From Pelomonas sp. SE-A7 (GTDB taxonomy: Bacteria > Pseudomonadota > Gammaproteobacteria > Burkholderiales > Burkholderiaceae_C): 64,000 nt of DNA. The stretch lies in assembly GCF_030345705.1 (NCBI RefSeq), contig NZ_JAUASW010000003.1, forward strand, positions 248,001 through 312,000. The letters are read 5' to 3'. Within the stretch, counting starts at the first letter, position 1; every line of letters starts with the position of its first letter. Of the stretch, positions 16,366-26,372 are shown in pieces. The notes beneath the pieces are model-generated. The model ran no database searches, was not told the DNA's origin, and was given only the letters and a program-made list of their open reading frames with translations. The translations under genes and the position numbers were made by a program.

Positions 16366-16466
16366 GAGGATCTCCTTGGGGCTGGGTTGAGCGGCGTATC
16401 GATGTCGCCGTGTCCCCAATGTCCGGTTTGCGTGCCCCACTGCCGTACCATGGCGCCGATGCAAAC

Positions 16467-16483
16467 GTTCGAAGGAATCGAAC
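16467..16483. promoter_or_regulatory. Inverted repeat overlapping the lysR Shine-Dalgarno
   Basis: GTTCGA-AGGAA-TCGAAC is a perfect 6-bp inverted repeat ending one base before the LysR start codon; the AAGGA ribosome-binding site lies in its centre. Either the regulator (or another dimer) binds here, or the mRNA hairpin sequesters the ribosome-binding site. Both would limit synthesis of the regulator. Confidence 0.45.
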
Positions 16484-17401
16484 ATGTTGTCGCCCGATGA
16501 ACTGCAGCTCCTGCAGGCGATCCGCGATACCGGCAGCCTCTCGCGCGCCGCCGCCTTGCTGGGCAAGGCCCCGTCCACCATCTCCCATGCGGCCCGCCAG
16601 CTCGAGAACCGGCTCGATGCCCTCTTGTTCGACCGCCGCCGCTACCGCCTGCAGCTGAGCCCGGCCGGCCGCGTGCTGGTGGAGGAGTCGGCCCGCATCC
16701 ATGAGGACGTGCAGCGGCTGACGCTGCGGGTCAAGCAGGTGGCGCGGGGCTGGGAAGACCGGCTGTGGATAGTCTGCGACGAGATCTTCGAGTTCGAGAC
16801 CCTGCTGCCGGTGATACGCGACTTCGACGCCCTGGGTTCCGGCGTGCCGCTGCGCATAGGTCACGAGGTGCTGGGCGGCACCTGGGAGGCGCTGCGCGAG
16901 GGCCGGGCCGACTTGGTGATTGGCGCGACCAACGAACCTCCGACCATCGCCGGCCTGCGCTGGGCCGAGCTGGGCCGCATGGACTGGAGCTTCGCGGTGG
17001 CGCCGCGGCATCCGCTGGCCCGGGCCCGCGAGCCGCTCAAGCCCGAGCAGGTGCAGAAGCACCGGGCCGTGGTCGTGGGCGACAGCTCGCGCCAATCCGG
17101 CGAGCGCAGCTACGGCCTGCAGACCGGCCAGCCCAGGCTGGCCGTGCCGACCATGCGGGCCAAGATCCTCGCCCAGCGAGAAGGCCTGGGCGTTGGCTGG
17201 CTGCCGGCGCGGCGGGTGCAAGGCCTGATAGAGCGCGGCGAGCTGGTCGAGAAGCGCATGGCCCAGCCGCGCGAACCCAATGTGCTCTACCTGGGCTGGC
17301 GCAGCCGCGACGGCGGCGAGGGTCAGGCCTTGCGCTGGTGGCTGGACCGCCTGGCCGAACCGCGCCTGGCCAAGCGGCTGATCGACGGCCTGCCGGCCTG
17401 A
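16484..17401 (+). CDS. LysR-family transcriptional regulator
   Basis: 305 residues. The N-terminal HTH is canonical (L-L-Q-A-I-R-D-T-G-S-L-S-R-A-A-A-L-L-G then S-T-I-S-H-A-A-R-Q-L-E), followed by the substrate-binding co-inducer domain from about 90 (G-R-A-D-L-V-I-G in the first subdomain). Divergent from the SDR gene at 15592 with 118 bases between starts, it is likely its activator and autorepressor. A 17-base inverted repeat covers its own ribosome-binding site. Confidence 0.92.
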   Translation: MLSPDELQLLQAIRDTGSLSRAAALLGKAPSTISHAARQLENRLDALLFDRRRYRLQLSPAGRVLVEESARIHEDVQRLTLRVKQVARGWEDRLWIVCDEIFEFETLLPVIRDFDALGSGVPLRIGHEVLGGTWEALREGRADLVIGATNEPPTIAGLRWAELGRMDWSFAVAPRHPLARAREPLKPEQVQKHRAVVVGDSSRQSGERSYGLQTGQPRLAVPTMRAKILAQREGLGVGWLPARRVQGLIERGELVEKRMAQPREPNVLYLGWRSRDGGEGQALRWWLDRLAEPRLAKRLIDGLPA

Positions 17402-17406
17402 AAGCC

Positions 17407-18030
17407 TCAGGGCATGCCGTTGGCGCCGTGCAGCCGGAAGCCTGGCCGATCACCCAGGCGCCGCAGATAGGCCTCGACCGCCGGCAGCTCGGCATGCTCG
17501 ATGGGCGCCACCTTCCAGCGCTGGGCCGACAGGCCGATCAGCACATCGGCCAGCGTGAACTGCCCGCCGGCCACGAAGGCGCCGGTGGCGGCGAGCTGCG
17601 CGTCCAGCATCGCCATGTGGCGGTTCCAGCCCGCCACGCCGGCCGCGATGGAGGCCGCGTCCTGGTGGGCCGGGCTCTGGCGCACCAGGGCCATGAAGGC
17701 ATAGCGCCAGCTGTTGTTCAGCTCGGTGGCCTGCCAGTCCATCCACTGCTCGACCCGGGCCCGCGCCTGCGGCTCGACAGGCAGCAGGTCAAGCCGGCCG
17801 GCCTGGCCGACCAGGTAGCGGCAGATGGTGTTCGACTCCCACAGCACGAAGTCGCCGTCGCGTATCACCGGCACCAGGCCGTTCGGGTTGAGGGCCAGGA
17901 ACTCGGGCTGGGCCGTGTCGCGAAAACCGCTGCCCCAGGGGTCCAGCTCATAGGCCAGGTCCAGTTCCACGCAGGTCCACAGGACCTTGCGCACATTGAT
18001 CGAGGTGGGTTTTCCGAGGATTTTCAGCAT
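17407..18030 (-). CDS. Glutathione S-transferase family protein
   Basis: 207 residues. The thioredoxin-like half begins M-L-K-I-L-G-K-P-T-S-I-N-V-R-K-V and carries N-P-N-G-L-V-P-V-I-R-D-G followed by W-E-S-N-T-I (glutathione contact); the helical C-terminal half includes the N-capping motif F-T-L-A-D-V. Serine 10 or a nearby residue is the probable thiol-stabilising residue. It is convergent with LysR and divergent from the NADH dehydrogenase gene. The substrate cannot be predicted. Confidence 0.87.
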   Translation of the reverse strand: MLKILGKPTSINVRKVLWTCVELDLAYELDPWGSGFRDTAQPEFLALNPNGLVPVIRDGDFVLWESNTICRYLVGQAGRLDLLPVEPQARARVEQWMDWQATELNNSWRYAFMALVRQSPAHQDAASIAAGVAGWNRHMAMLDAQLAATGAFVAGGQFTLADVLIGLSAQRWKVAPIEHAELPAVEAYLRRLGDRPGFRLHGANGMP

Positions 18031-18115
18031 GGGCGGATTCTGGGTTCAGGGGCCGGCATGAGGGCATAGCGATACGGCATGGCGGCCATTTTGCGGCAGC
18101 GCAACAATGGCCCGC

Positions 18116-19426
18116 ATGAGCCATGCCAATGCCCCTTCTCCACACCATGTCGTCATCATCGGCTGCGGTTTCGGCGGCCTGGAAGCCGCCCGCGCGCTGA
18201 ACCATCCACGGGTCCGCATCACCCTGGTGGACCGCAGCAACCACCATCTGTTCCAGCCCCTGCTCTACCAGGTCGCCACCGCGGGCCTGTCGGCCCCTTC
18301 CATCGCCGCGCCCATCCGTCACATGCTGCGCAAGCAGCGCAATGTCACCGTGCTGATGGCCGAGGTCACCGGCATCGCCAAGGACCGGCGCCAGGTCTTG
18401 CTGGCCGATGGCCAGGCCATCGCCTACGACTCGCTGATCGTTGCCGCCGGTGCCACCCACAGCTATTTCGGCCGCGATGACTGGGCCGAGCATGCGCCGG
18501 GCCTGAAGACGCTGGGCGATGCCTTCCAGCTGCGAGCCAAGCTGCTCAGCGCCTTCGAGCGGGCCGAGGTCACGGCCGACGAAGCCGAGCGCAAGGCCTT
18601 GCTGAACTTCATCGTCATAGGCGCCGGCCCGACCGGCGTCGAGATGGCCGGCACCCTGGCCGAGATCGCCCGCCACACCTTGCGCCACGAGTTCCGCCGC
18701 ATAGACCCTGGCCAGGCCCAGGTGATGCTGCTGGAAGGCTCGGACCGGGTGCTGCAGGCCTTCAAGCCCGGGCTTTCGACCAAGGCCAGGCAACAGCTGG
18801 AAGGCCTGGGCGTGCGGGTCGAGACCGGTGCGCGGGTGGTCGCCATCGACGCCGACGGCGTGGAGCTGGAACAAGGCGGCGAGCGCCGCCGCATCGCCGC
18901 GCGCACCGTGGTCTGGGCGGCCGGCGTGGCGGCCTCGCCGCTGGGCCGCCAGCTGGAGGTGCCGCTGGACCGGGCCGGCCGGGTCATCGTCGATGGCAGC
19001 CTCAACATCCCCGGCCATCAAGAGGTCTTCGTCGTCGGCGACCTGGCCGCGGCGCTCAGCCATGAGAAGGACGGTACGACCCAGCCCGTGCCCGGCGTCA
19101 GCCCTGGCGCCAAGCAAATGGGCCGGCATGCGGCGCGGCAGATCCTGGCGCGGCTTTCAGGCCGGCCAGCCCTGCCGCCGTTCCGCTACCTGGACTACGG
19201 CGCGCTCGCCACCATAGGCCGCAAGGCGGCGGTGGCCGACGTGGGCCGCTGGCAGTTCTCGGGCTATTTCGCCTGGCTGTTCTGGCTCTTCGTCCACATC
19301 TACTTCCTGATCGGATTCCGCAACCGCCTGGTGGTGCTGATGGACTGGGCCTGGGCCTATTGGAGCTTCCAGCGCTATGCGCGCGTGATCGCCGAACCGG
19401 CGCCGCTTCAGGCGGACAGAGCCTGA
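18116..19426 (+). CDS. ndh: Type II NADH:quinone oxidoreductase
   Basis: 436 residues. FAD-binding G-C-G-F-G-G-L-E near 17-24, NADH-binding V-I-G-A-G-P-T-G-V-E near 166-175, the V-V-W-A-A-G-V-A element, and the third FAD motif E-V-F-V-V-G-D-L-A. The C-terminal tail (W-L-F-W-L-F-V-H-I-Y-F-L-I-G-F-R-N-R) is the membrane-attachment helix region of NDH-2. The enzyme oxidises NADH and reduces quinone at the inner membrane without pumping protons. ATG at 18116 is preferred; 18107 would add three residues. Its 3' end overlaps the convergent DUF1697 gene by 19 bases. Confidence 0.88.
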   Translation: MSHANAPSPHHVVIIGCGFGGLEAARALNHPRVRITLVDRSNHHLFQPLLYQVATAGLSAPSIAAPIRHMLRKQRNVTVLMAEVTGIAKDRRQVLLADGQAIAYDSLIVAAGATHSYFGRDDWAEHAPGLKTLGDAFQLRAKLLSAFERAEVTADEAERKALLNFIVIGAGPTGVEMAGTLAEIARHTLRHEFRRIDPGQAQVMLLEGSDRVLQAFKPGLSTKARQQLEGLGVRVETGARVVAIDADGVELEQGGERRRIAARTVVWAAGVAASPLGRQLEVPLDRAGRVIVDGSLNIPGHQEVFVVGDLAAALSHEKDGTTQPVPGVSPGAKQMGRHAARQILARLSGRPALPPFRYLDYGALATIGRKAAVADVGRWQFSGYFAWLFWLFVHIYFLIGFRNRLVVLMDWAWAYWSFQRYARVIAEPAPLQADRA

Positions 19427-19956
19427 CGGATCTTCAGGAGCGTGGACCAGTTGCGCGTGGTCACGCCGCTGCGCAAGGCCTTGGACAGCGCCAGGGCCAG
19501 CGGGCTGTCGTTGATGCCGACCGGACAGCTGAGGTAGGCGCAATCGCCAACCTGGCGCAGCTGCTCGACGCCCCAGTCCCTGGCCAGCAAGGGCTGCAGC
19601 GCTTGCAGCGCCTTGGCATCCTCGATCAGGGCCACCAGCAGGTGCGAGGGATCCGCCTCGGCCTCGGCCTTCATAGGCAGGCCCTGGATCGCGGCATCGA
19701 TCTCCGCCGCCGACTTGACCAGCACAGCGGCATCGACGCCCAGCGTCTCCAGCACCGCCTGGCGTATGCGTTCGCCATGCTGGGCGGCTCGGCCGCTGGC
19801 ATCGAAGCAGGCATTGCCGCTGTTGAGCAGGGTCTCGACCCGGCCATAGCCCAGGCCGGTCAGCAGCTCGCGCAGGTCGGCCATGGCGATGCGCTTGGCC
19901 TTGCCCACGTTGATGCCGCGGAACAGGGCCACATAGCGTTGGGGTTTTGCTGCCAT
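19408..19956 (-). CDS. DUF1697 family protein
   Basis: 182 residues matching the DUF1697 pattern: Y-V-A-L-F-R-G-I-N-V-G near the N-terminus, then M-A-D-L-R-E-L-L, L-L-N-S-G-N-A-C-F, and the C-terminal T-T-R-N-W-S-T-L-L-K. The family is common in bacteria but has no proven function. The gene ends inside the 3' end of ndh and starts five bases before the VOC gene stop at 19962, so it is probably the last gene of a VOC-VOC-DUF1697 operon read leftward. Confidence 0.88.
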   Translation of the reverse strand: MAAKPQRYVALFRGINVGKAKRIAMADLRELLTGLGYGRVETLLNSGNACFDASGRAAQHGERIRQAVLETLGVDAAVLVKSAAEIDAAIQGLPMKAEAEADPSHLLVALIEDAKALQALQPLLARDWGVEQLRQVGDCAYLSCPVGINDSPLALALSKALRSGVTTRNWSTLLKIRQALSA

Positions 19957-19961
19957 GCGGC

Positions 19962-20351
19962 TCAGCCCATGGGCGTGCAGAGTTCGACCAGGGTGCCGTC
20001 GGGGCAGCGCACATAGGCCACGGTCTGGCCCCAGGGCTTGGTGGTCGGTGCCGCCATGCCGAAGGCGCCGGCCGCCAGGGCCTGCTGGTAGGCGGCCGGC
20101 ACGTCGGCGCAGGCCAGGCCCAGTTCCATGCCCAGCGGGCGCGGGCTGTCGTCGGCCGGCACATAGTCGTGGCCCAGGTTGCCCCGGGCCACGTCATGGC
20201 GGGCAAACGACAGCGTCGTGCCGCCAGTCTCCAGTTCGCCGTAGCCACCCGACTCATGCAGGAATCGGCGCTGCAGGCCGAAGGCCTTTTCGAAGAAGCT
20301 CAGCGAAGCCTCGACGTCGCTGACGTAGACGATGGTGTAGGCGAACTGCAT
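19962..20351 (-). CDS. VOC (glyoxalase/bleomycin resistance) family protein
   Basis: 129 residues with two beta-alpha-beta-beta-beta modules: Y-T-I-V-Y-V-S-D-V-E-A-S-L-S-F-F-E-K-A-F starts the first, and G-M-E-L-G-L-A-C-A-D-V-P-A-A-Y-Q the second, ending V-R-C-P-D-G-T-L-V-E-L. The metal-site glutamate of the last strand (L-V-E-L) is present. The start at M-Q-F-A-Y (20351) fits the family. Function may be detoxification or dioxygenase-like; no substrate can be named. Confidence 0.85.
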   Translation of the reverse strand: MQFAYTIVYVSDVEASLSFFEKAFGLQRRFLHESGGYGELETGGTTLSFARHDVARGNLGHDYVPADDSPRPLGMELGLACADVPAAYQQALAAGAFGMAAPTTKPWGQTVAYVRCPDGTLVELCTPMG

Positions 20352-20369
20352 GGTTCCTCTCACTCCAAC

Positions 20370-20750
20370 TCAGGCCATGGCATGCAGGCCGACGCGGTTG
20401 CCCTCGGTGTCCTGCAGATGGGCGATCACGCCTATGCCGTCGGGCAGCTCCATGCGGTCCAGCAGGATGGCTGCGCCGGCCCGGGTGGCCCGTTCGATCA
20501 CCGCGGCCAGCGGAGTGTCGCCGACCAGGTTCAGGTAGACCAGGCTGCCCTCGGTGGAGGGCGCCGAGGCATTGCCGCCGCGTATCAGGGCGCCACCGGT
20601 GCCGCTGGGTTCCTCATACGGAAACACGGCCATTTCATAGGGCCCCATGGCCTCGCGGCGCAGCGGCTTGTCGAGCAGGGTCTCGTAGAAGCGCTGGGCG
20701 CGGTCCATGTCGGTCACGGGGATCTCGAACCAGTTCAGGGCGTTCGTCAT
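20370..20750 (-). CDS. VOC family protein
   Basis: 126 residues beginning M-T-N-A-L-N-W-F-E-I-P-V-T-D-M-D-R-A-Q-R, the usual start of this VOC subgroup, with the M-A-V-F-P strand and a closing D-T-E-G-N-R-V-G-L-H-A. It is separated from the second VOC gene by 18 bases and shares its strand, so the two are likely cotranscribed. AGAGAGAAAG precedes the start. Function unknown. Confidence 0.85.
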   Translation of the reverse strand: MTNALNWFEIPVTDMDRAQRFYETLLDKPLRREAMGPYEMAVFPYEEPSGTGGALIRGGNASAPSTEGSLVYLNLVGDTPLAAVIERATRAGAAILLDRMELPDGIGVIAHLQDTEGNRVGLHAMA

Positions 20751-20879
20751 CTTTCTCTCTCCTCAGGGTGGTGATGGCAGGGCGCCATGGTGCCGCGCCG
20801 CTGCTGACAACGGTGTGGCAGTTGCCCTTCGGCCGCTGCACCGACAATCAGCGACCCCACGACTCCCTGCTCCCGAAGG

Positions 20880-21464
20880 ATGGAAGCCTTCCTCGTCTCC
20901 ACCGGCCTCGTGGCCCTGGCCGAAATCGGCGACAAGACTCAGTTGCTGGCCTTTCTGCTGGCGGCCCGCTACCCCGGCCGCGCGCTGACCATCAGCCTCG
21001 GCATCCTGATCGCCACCCTCGTGAACCATGCCGGCGCCGGCTTCGTCGGCCATTGGCTGACCGGCCTGGCCAACCCGCAATGGCTGCGCTGGGGCCTGGG
21101 CCTGGGCTTCATCGCCATGGCCGCCTGGACCATGGTTCCCGATCAGCTCGACGAAGAAACCGAGGGCCGGCAGAAGCTGGGCCTGGGCGTGCTGGGCACG
21201 ACTGTGGTGGCCTTCTTCCTGGCCGAGATGGGCGACAAGACGCAAATCGCCACCGTGGGCCTGGCCGCGCGCTTCGATTCGCTGCTGGCCGTGGTCGCCG
21301 GCACCACGCTGGGCATGATGATCGCCAACGTGCCGGCCGTGCTGCTGGGCGAGCGCCTCGCGGGCCGCATGCCGGTGCAGCTGGTCCACCGCATCGCTGC
21401 CGTGCTGTTCGCCGTGCTGGGCATCGCCACCTTGCTGGGAGCAGGTCAAAGCTTGGGGTTGTAG
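20880..21464 (+). CDS. TMEM165/GDT1-family manganese or calcium exporter
   Basis: 194 residues with six predicted membrane helices. The two inverted halves each carry the family signature E-x-G-D-K-T: E-I-G-D-K-T at 15-20 and E-M-G-D-K-T at 116-121. The bacterial members (MneA type) export Mn2+, and eukaryotic ones exchange Mn2+/Ca2+ for protons. The family is often preceded by a manganese riboswitch; I did not find a convincing one in the 129 bases upstream. The start at 20880 follows GAAGG. It is divergent from the VOC operon. Confidence 0.9.
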   Translation: MEAFLVSTGLVALAEIGDKTQLLAFLLAARYPGRALTISLGILIATLVNHAGAGFVGHWLTGLANPQWLRWGLGLGFIAMAAWTMVPDQLDEETEGRQKLGLGVLGTTVVAFFLAEMGDKTQIATVGLAARFDSLLAVVAGTTLGMMIANVPAVLLGERLAGRMPVQLVHRIAAVLFAVLGIATLLGAGQSLGL

Positions 21465-21511
21465 GCCCGGCAGGGCGCGCCTATAAGCGGTCCTTTTCCG
21501 AGGAGGGACCC

Positions 21512-23095
21512 ATGGCAGAGACCTATTACCCGATCATCTACGTCCGCGGCTATGCGATGACCGAGGCCGAGCGCAACGAGACGGCCGTCGATCCGTTTTG
21601 CGGCTTCAATCTCGGCTCCACCGTCTACCGCGCCGGCCCCAGCCGGCAGGACCCGGCCAAGAAATTCGTGTTCGAGTCGCCGCTCTTGCGCCTGGCGGCC
21701 GAGCATGGCTACAGCGATGTCTACGAGAACGGCCTGGACATCATGGATCCGGACTGGCGGCCGCGCAGCATTGACGGCCAGCCCGGCCGCGGCATACCGC
21801 CGCGCTCGGTCGTCATCTACCGCTACTACGACGAAGGCTCGGCCTGGTTCGGTAATGGCAAGTCCCAGCCCATCGAGCACTACTGCCAGGGCCTGTCGGA
21901 GCTGATCCTGCGGGTGCGGGAGCTGGTGCTGGCTCATCAGGGCGAGGCCATGAAGGCCGCGGACTTTCGATGCTATCTGGTCGCCCACTCGATGGGCGGC
22001 CTGGTGGTGCGTGGCATGCTGCAGAACCCCAGGCTCGGCAGCGAGGAGGCGCGCCGCGCGGTCGACAAGGTCTTCACCTATGCCACGCCACACAACGGCA
22101 TCGAGGTGGCCGGGCGCAATGTGCCGTCCTGGATGGGCCTGAACGAGATCAACACCTTCAGCCACGAACGCATGAAGGACTACCTGAACCTGGATGCGGT
22201 CTACCTGCGCTACCAGCGGGTGGACTTCCTGCCCTCGCGCAGCTTTCCGCTGGAGCGCTTCTTCTGCATGGTCGGCACCAACCGCAGCGACTACGACGCG
22301 GCCCTGGGCCTGTCGCGCACTTTCGCCGGCCATGGCAGCGACGGCCTGGTCAAGGTCGGCAATGCCTCGGTCTGGGGCGTGGACGAGCAGGGCAATATCG
22401 CCGGCACCGCCCCCACCGCCTATTGCTACCGCTCGCATTCCGGGCCTTTCGGCATAGTCAACAGCGAAGAGGCCTATCAGAACCTGTCGCGTTTCCTGTT
22501 CGGCGACGTGCGCGTGGACCTGTGGGTGCAGGTGGACGAGGTCCGTCTGCCGGCGGCGCTGGAAGACCAGGCCGAGGTCCAGGCCCTCTACCAGTTCGAG
22601 CTGCTGGCCCGGCCGCGCGGCAAGCGCTGGTATTTGAGCCGCCGCACCTCGGAAGAAGACTCGCCGGCCTGCCGCAGCCACCAGGAGCTGCTGCGCAAGG
22701 ACAGCGCGGGCAATCTGGTCTATCTGTCTACCGTGTTCCTCAGCAACCGCTCCAAGGTCTCCAACGCCGACCGCACACTGGCCTATGCCATGGACGTGGC
22801 GGTGCGCGTGCCCGACTACCTGATTGAAAAACGCTTCTGGCCCGACCAGCATTTCGAGGGCAGCCATTTGTTCCGCGACAGCCTGCAGATCTCGCTGGAG
22901 CCGCCGGCCGCGGCGGGCGGGGAATGGGGGGTCAAGCATGGCTGGGAAAGCCAGCAGGTCGGCCAGGCCACGCGCAAGCTCAGCTATACGCAGGTCAAGG
23001 GCGGCGGCATCCGCATCGAGGTGCCCCTGCCCAAGAGCCAGCGAAAGCCCGGCCTGGACGGACGCATCGTGCTGATGGTCTCGGCCTGGAACTAG
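21512..23095 (+). CDS. Alpha/beta hydrolase (lipase/esterase-like), 527 residues
   Basis: The catalytic elements are visible: nucleophile elbow V-A-H-S-M-G-G near residues 156-162 (Ser about 159), an Asp in G-S-D-G-L-V-K-V near 275 and a His in Y-R-S-H-S-G-P-F near 309. The ~200-residue C-terminal part (from about 325) is beta-rich and not recognised. No signal peptide is seen, so it is probably cytoplasmic unless exported by another route. A strong GAGGAGGGA Shine-Dalgarno sets the start at 21512, though the frame is open upstream through the exporter gene. It is convergent with glpK with four bases between the stops. The natural ester substrate is unknown. Confidence 0.8.
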   Translation: MAETYYPIIYVRGYAMTEAERNETAVDPFCGFNLGSTVYRAGPSRQDPAKKFVFESPLLRLAAEHGYSDVYENGLDIMDPDWRPRSIDGQPGRGIPPRSVVIYRYYDEGSAWFGNGKSQPIEHYCQGLSELILRVRELVLAHQGEAMKAADFRCYLVAHSMGGLVVRGMLQNPRLGSEEARRAVDKVFTYATPHNGIEVAGRNVPSWMGLNEINTFSHERMKDYLNLDAVYLRYQRVDFLPSRSFPLERFFCMVGTNRSDYDAALGLSRTFAGHGSDGLVKVGNASVWGVDEQGNIAGTAPTAYCYRSHSGPFGIVNSEEAYQNLSRFLFGDVRVDLWVQVDEVRLPAALEDQAEVQALYQFELLARPRGKRWYLSRRTSEEDSPACRSHQELLRKDSAGNLVYLSTVFLSNRSKVSNADRTLAYAMDVAVRVPDYLIEKRFWPDQHFEGSHLFRDSLQISLEPPAAAGGEWGVKHGWESQQVGQATRKLSYTQVKGGGIRIEVPLPKSQRKPGLDGRIVLMVSAWN

Positions 23096-23099
23096 GCGG

Positions 23100-24593
<1,494 letters not shown>

Positions 24594-24622
24594 GGCCCGA
24601 GTCTAGGGCTAGGATGCGGCGC

Positions 24623-26164
24623 ATGGAACGCTACGACGTGCTGGTGGTCGGCGGAGGCATCAACGGCGCCGGCATAGCGCGCGACCTGGCGGGCCGCGGT
24701 TTCTCGGTGCTGCTGGCCGAGGCGCAAGACCTGGCCTCGCACACCTCGTCGGCCAGCACCAAGCTGATCCACGGCGGCCTGCGCTACCTCGAGTACTACG
24801 AGTTCAGCCTGGTGCGCAAGGCGCTGCTGGAGCGCGAGGTGCTGCTCAAGAGCGCGCCCCACATCATGCGGCCGCTGCGCTTCGTGATGCCGCATGACAG
24901 CGCCATGCGCCCGGCCTGGATGATCCGTGCCGGCCTCTTCCTCTACGACCACCTGGCCCGGCGCGAATGGCTGCCCGGTTCCTGCGGCGTGAAGCTAGGC
25001 CGCTCGCCGCTGGGAGAACCGCTGCAGGATCGCTTCACGCGTGGCTTCATCTACTCGGACGGCTGGGTCGACGATGCACGCCTGGTCCTGCATTGCGCGC
25101 TGGACGCCAAGCAGCGCGGCGCCGAGATCCTGACCCGCAGCCCGGTCACCGAGGCCAGACGCGGCCGCGAGCTCTGGCAGGCCACGATGGCCACGCCGCA
25201 GGGCGAGCGCATCGTCCAGGCCCGCGCCCTGGTCAATGCCGCCGGGCCCTGGGCCGAGAGTTTTCTGCGCGAGGTGGCACAGCCGGCCCATGCCGAGAAG
25301 CTGGCCACCAAGCATCTGCGCCTGGTCAAGGGCAGCCACATCGTCGTGCCGCGGCGCTTCGAGCATGACCATGCCTATCTGTTCCAGAACCCGGACGGCC
25401 GCATCATCTTCGCCATCCCCTACGAGGGCGACTTCACCATGATCGGCACGACCGACGTGGAGCAGCCGCGCGAGGCCATTGCCAACTTTGCGCTGGCGCG
25501 CATCAGCGAGGCCGAGATCGCCTACCTGTGCGAGCAGGCCAGCCGCTATTTCAAGGCGCCGGTGCAGACCTCCGACGTGGTCTGGAGCTATGCCGGCGTA
25601 CGCCCCTTGCTGGACGATGCCTCGGGCAGCGCGGCAGCCATCACGCGCGACTACGCGCTGGAGACCCTGCACGAGGGCGCGGCGCCGCTGCTGAGCGTCT
25701 GGGGCGGCAAGATCACCACCTTCCGCAAGCTGGCCGAGGACGCGGCCACTTCGGTCGCCGAGATGCTGGGCCAGCCCCGTCCCGCCTGGACCCAGGGCGC
25801 CCTGCTGCCCGGTGGCGAGCTGGCCGCCTGGTCCCAGCGCTCCAGCTCAAGACCGGACGAAGACTTCGAGCGCTTCCTCGCCGCGGTCCAGCAGCGCTGG
25901 CCCTGGCTGCCGGCCCGCATGGCGCGACGGCTCGCCCATGCATACGGCACGCGGATCGAGCAGTTGCTCGGACCGGCAACCAGCCTCGACGAGCTGGGCC
26001 GGCATTTCGGCGCCGACCTGTACGAGGCCGAGCTGGCCTTCCTGCACCGCGAGGAATGGGCCTGCAGCGCCAACGACATGCTATGGCGCCGCAGCAAGCT
26101 GGGCTTGCGGCTGGATGCCGCCCAGCGTGCGGCCGTGGCCGCCTGGTGCGACGCCCGATCCTGA
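24623..26164 (+). CDS. glpD: Aerobic glycerol-3-phosphate dehydrogenase
   Basis: 513 residues, standard for GlpD. FAD motif V-V-G-G-G-I-N-G-A-G-I-A near 8-19, I-H-G-G-L-R-Y-L near 51-58, I-G-T-T-D-V-E and V-W-S-Y-A-G-V-R-P-L, and a C-terminal helical domain. A membrane-associated flavoenzyme, it oxidises glycerol 3-phosphate to dihydroxyacetone phosphate and reduces ubiquinone, linking glycerol use to respiration. I prefer ATG 24623, which has AGGA eight bases upstream; ATG 24614 lacks a usable site. A strong terminator follows. Confidence 0.95.
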   Translation: MERYDVLVVGGGINGAGIARDLAGRGFSVLLAEAQDLASHTSSASTKLIHGGLRYLEYYEFSLVRKALLEREVLLKSAPHIMRPLRFVMPHDSAMRPAWMIRAGLFLYDHLARREWLPGSCGVKLGRSPLGEPLQDRFTRGFIYSDGWVDDARLVLHCALDAKQRGAEILTRSPVTEARRGRELWQATMATPQGERIVQARALVNAAGPWAESFLREVAQPAHAEKLATKHLRLVKGSHIVVPRRFEHDHAYLFQNPDGRIIFAIPYEGDFTMIGTTDVEQPREAIANFALARISEAEIAYLCEQASRYFKAPVQTSDVVWSYAGVRPLLDDASGSAAAITRDYALETLHEGAAPLLSVWGGKITTFRKLAEDAATSVAEMLGQPRPAWTQGALLPGGELAAWSQRSSSRPDEDFERFLAAVQQRWPWLPARMARRLAHAYGTRIEQLLGPATSLDELGRHFGADLYEAELAFLHREEWACSANDMLWRRSKLGLRLDAAQRAAVAAWCDARS

Positions 26165-26180
26165 TCTGGAAGCAATGAAA

Positions 26181-26210
26181 AAGGGCGGGGCCTTGCGGCC
26201 TCGCCCTTGT
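26181..26210 (+). terminator. Intrinsic terminator after glpD
   Basis: A 12-bp stem (AAGGGCGGGGCC / GGCCTCGCCCTT, one G-T wobble) with a TTGC loop at 26181-26208, preceded by AAAA and followed by TTGT, sits 16 bases after the glpD stop. It is a convincing rho-independent terminator despite a short T tract, and the A-run upstream could let it act on the opposite strand as well. Confidence 0.75.
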
Positions 26211-26228
26211 CAGATCGAGTTGTCGCGA

Positions 26229-26370
26229 CCTCAGCCAGTCCACTTGTATCGTGGCCTGGCCTTCGGCAGCCACAGGCCCCTTCCGGGCCCTGTGCGCGGC
26301 CTCAGCCAGTCCACTTGTATCGTGGCCTGGCCTTCGGCAGCCACAGGCCCCTTCCGGGCCCTGTGCGCGG
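26229..26370 (+). repeat. Tandem exact duplication of a 71-bp hairpin repeat
   Basis: Two identical 71-base units (26229-26299 and 26300-26370) lie back to back between glpD and the convergent TonB-receptor gene, followed by the first six bases of a third unit (CCTCAG) that contain the receptor stop codon. Each unit holds a stem near its right end (CACAGGCCCC / GGGCCCTGTG, TTCC loop, one mismatch). A third, diverged copy in the opposite orientation is at 5878-5947. This is a REP/BIME-like intergenic repeat; the exact identity of the two units implies a recent duplication or conversion. Confidence 0.85.
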
Positions 26371-26372
26371 CC

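Noticed and set aside
13838..17221. A 1127-codon minus-strand open frame across coxE, coxG, the WYL and LysR genes
   Set aside because: It runs through several genes supported by motifs and has no domain signature of its own. Shadow frame.
20751..20879. Manganese (yybP-ykoY) riboswitch before the GDT1-type exporter
   Set aside because: The position is typical, but I could not identify the conserved loop sequences or paired helices in these 129 bases. A covariance-model search of 20740-20890 would decide.
20768..21511. N-terminal extension of the alpha/beta hydrolase by 248 codons
   Set aside because: The frame is open, but it overlaps the GDT1 exporter, lacks homology-like content and a strong Shine-Dalgarno sits right before 21512.
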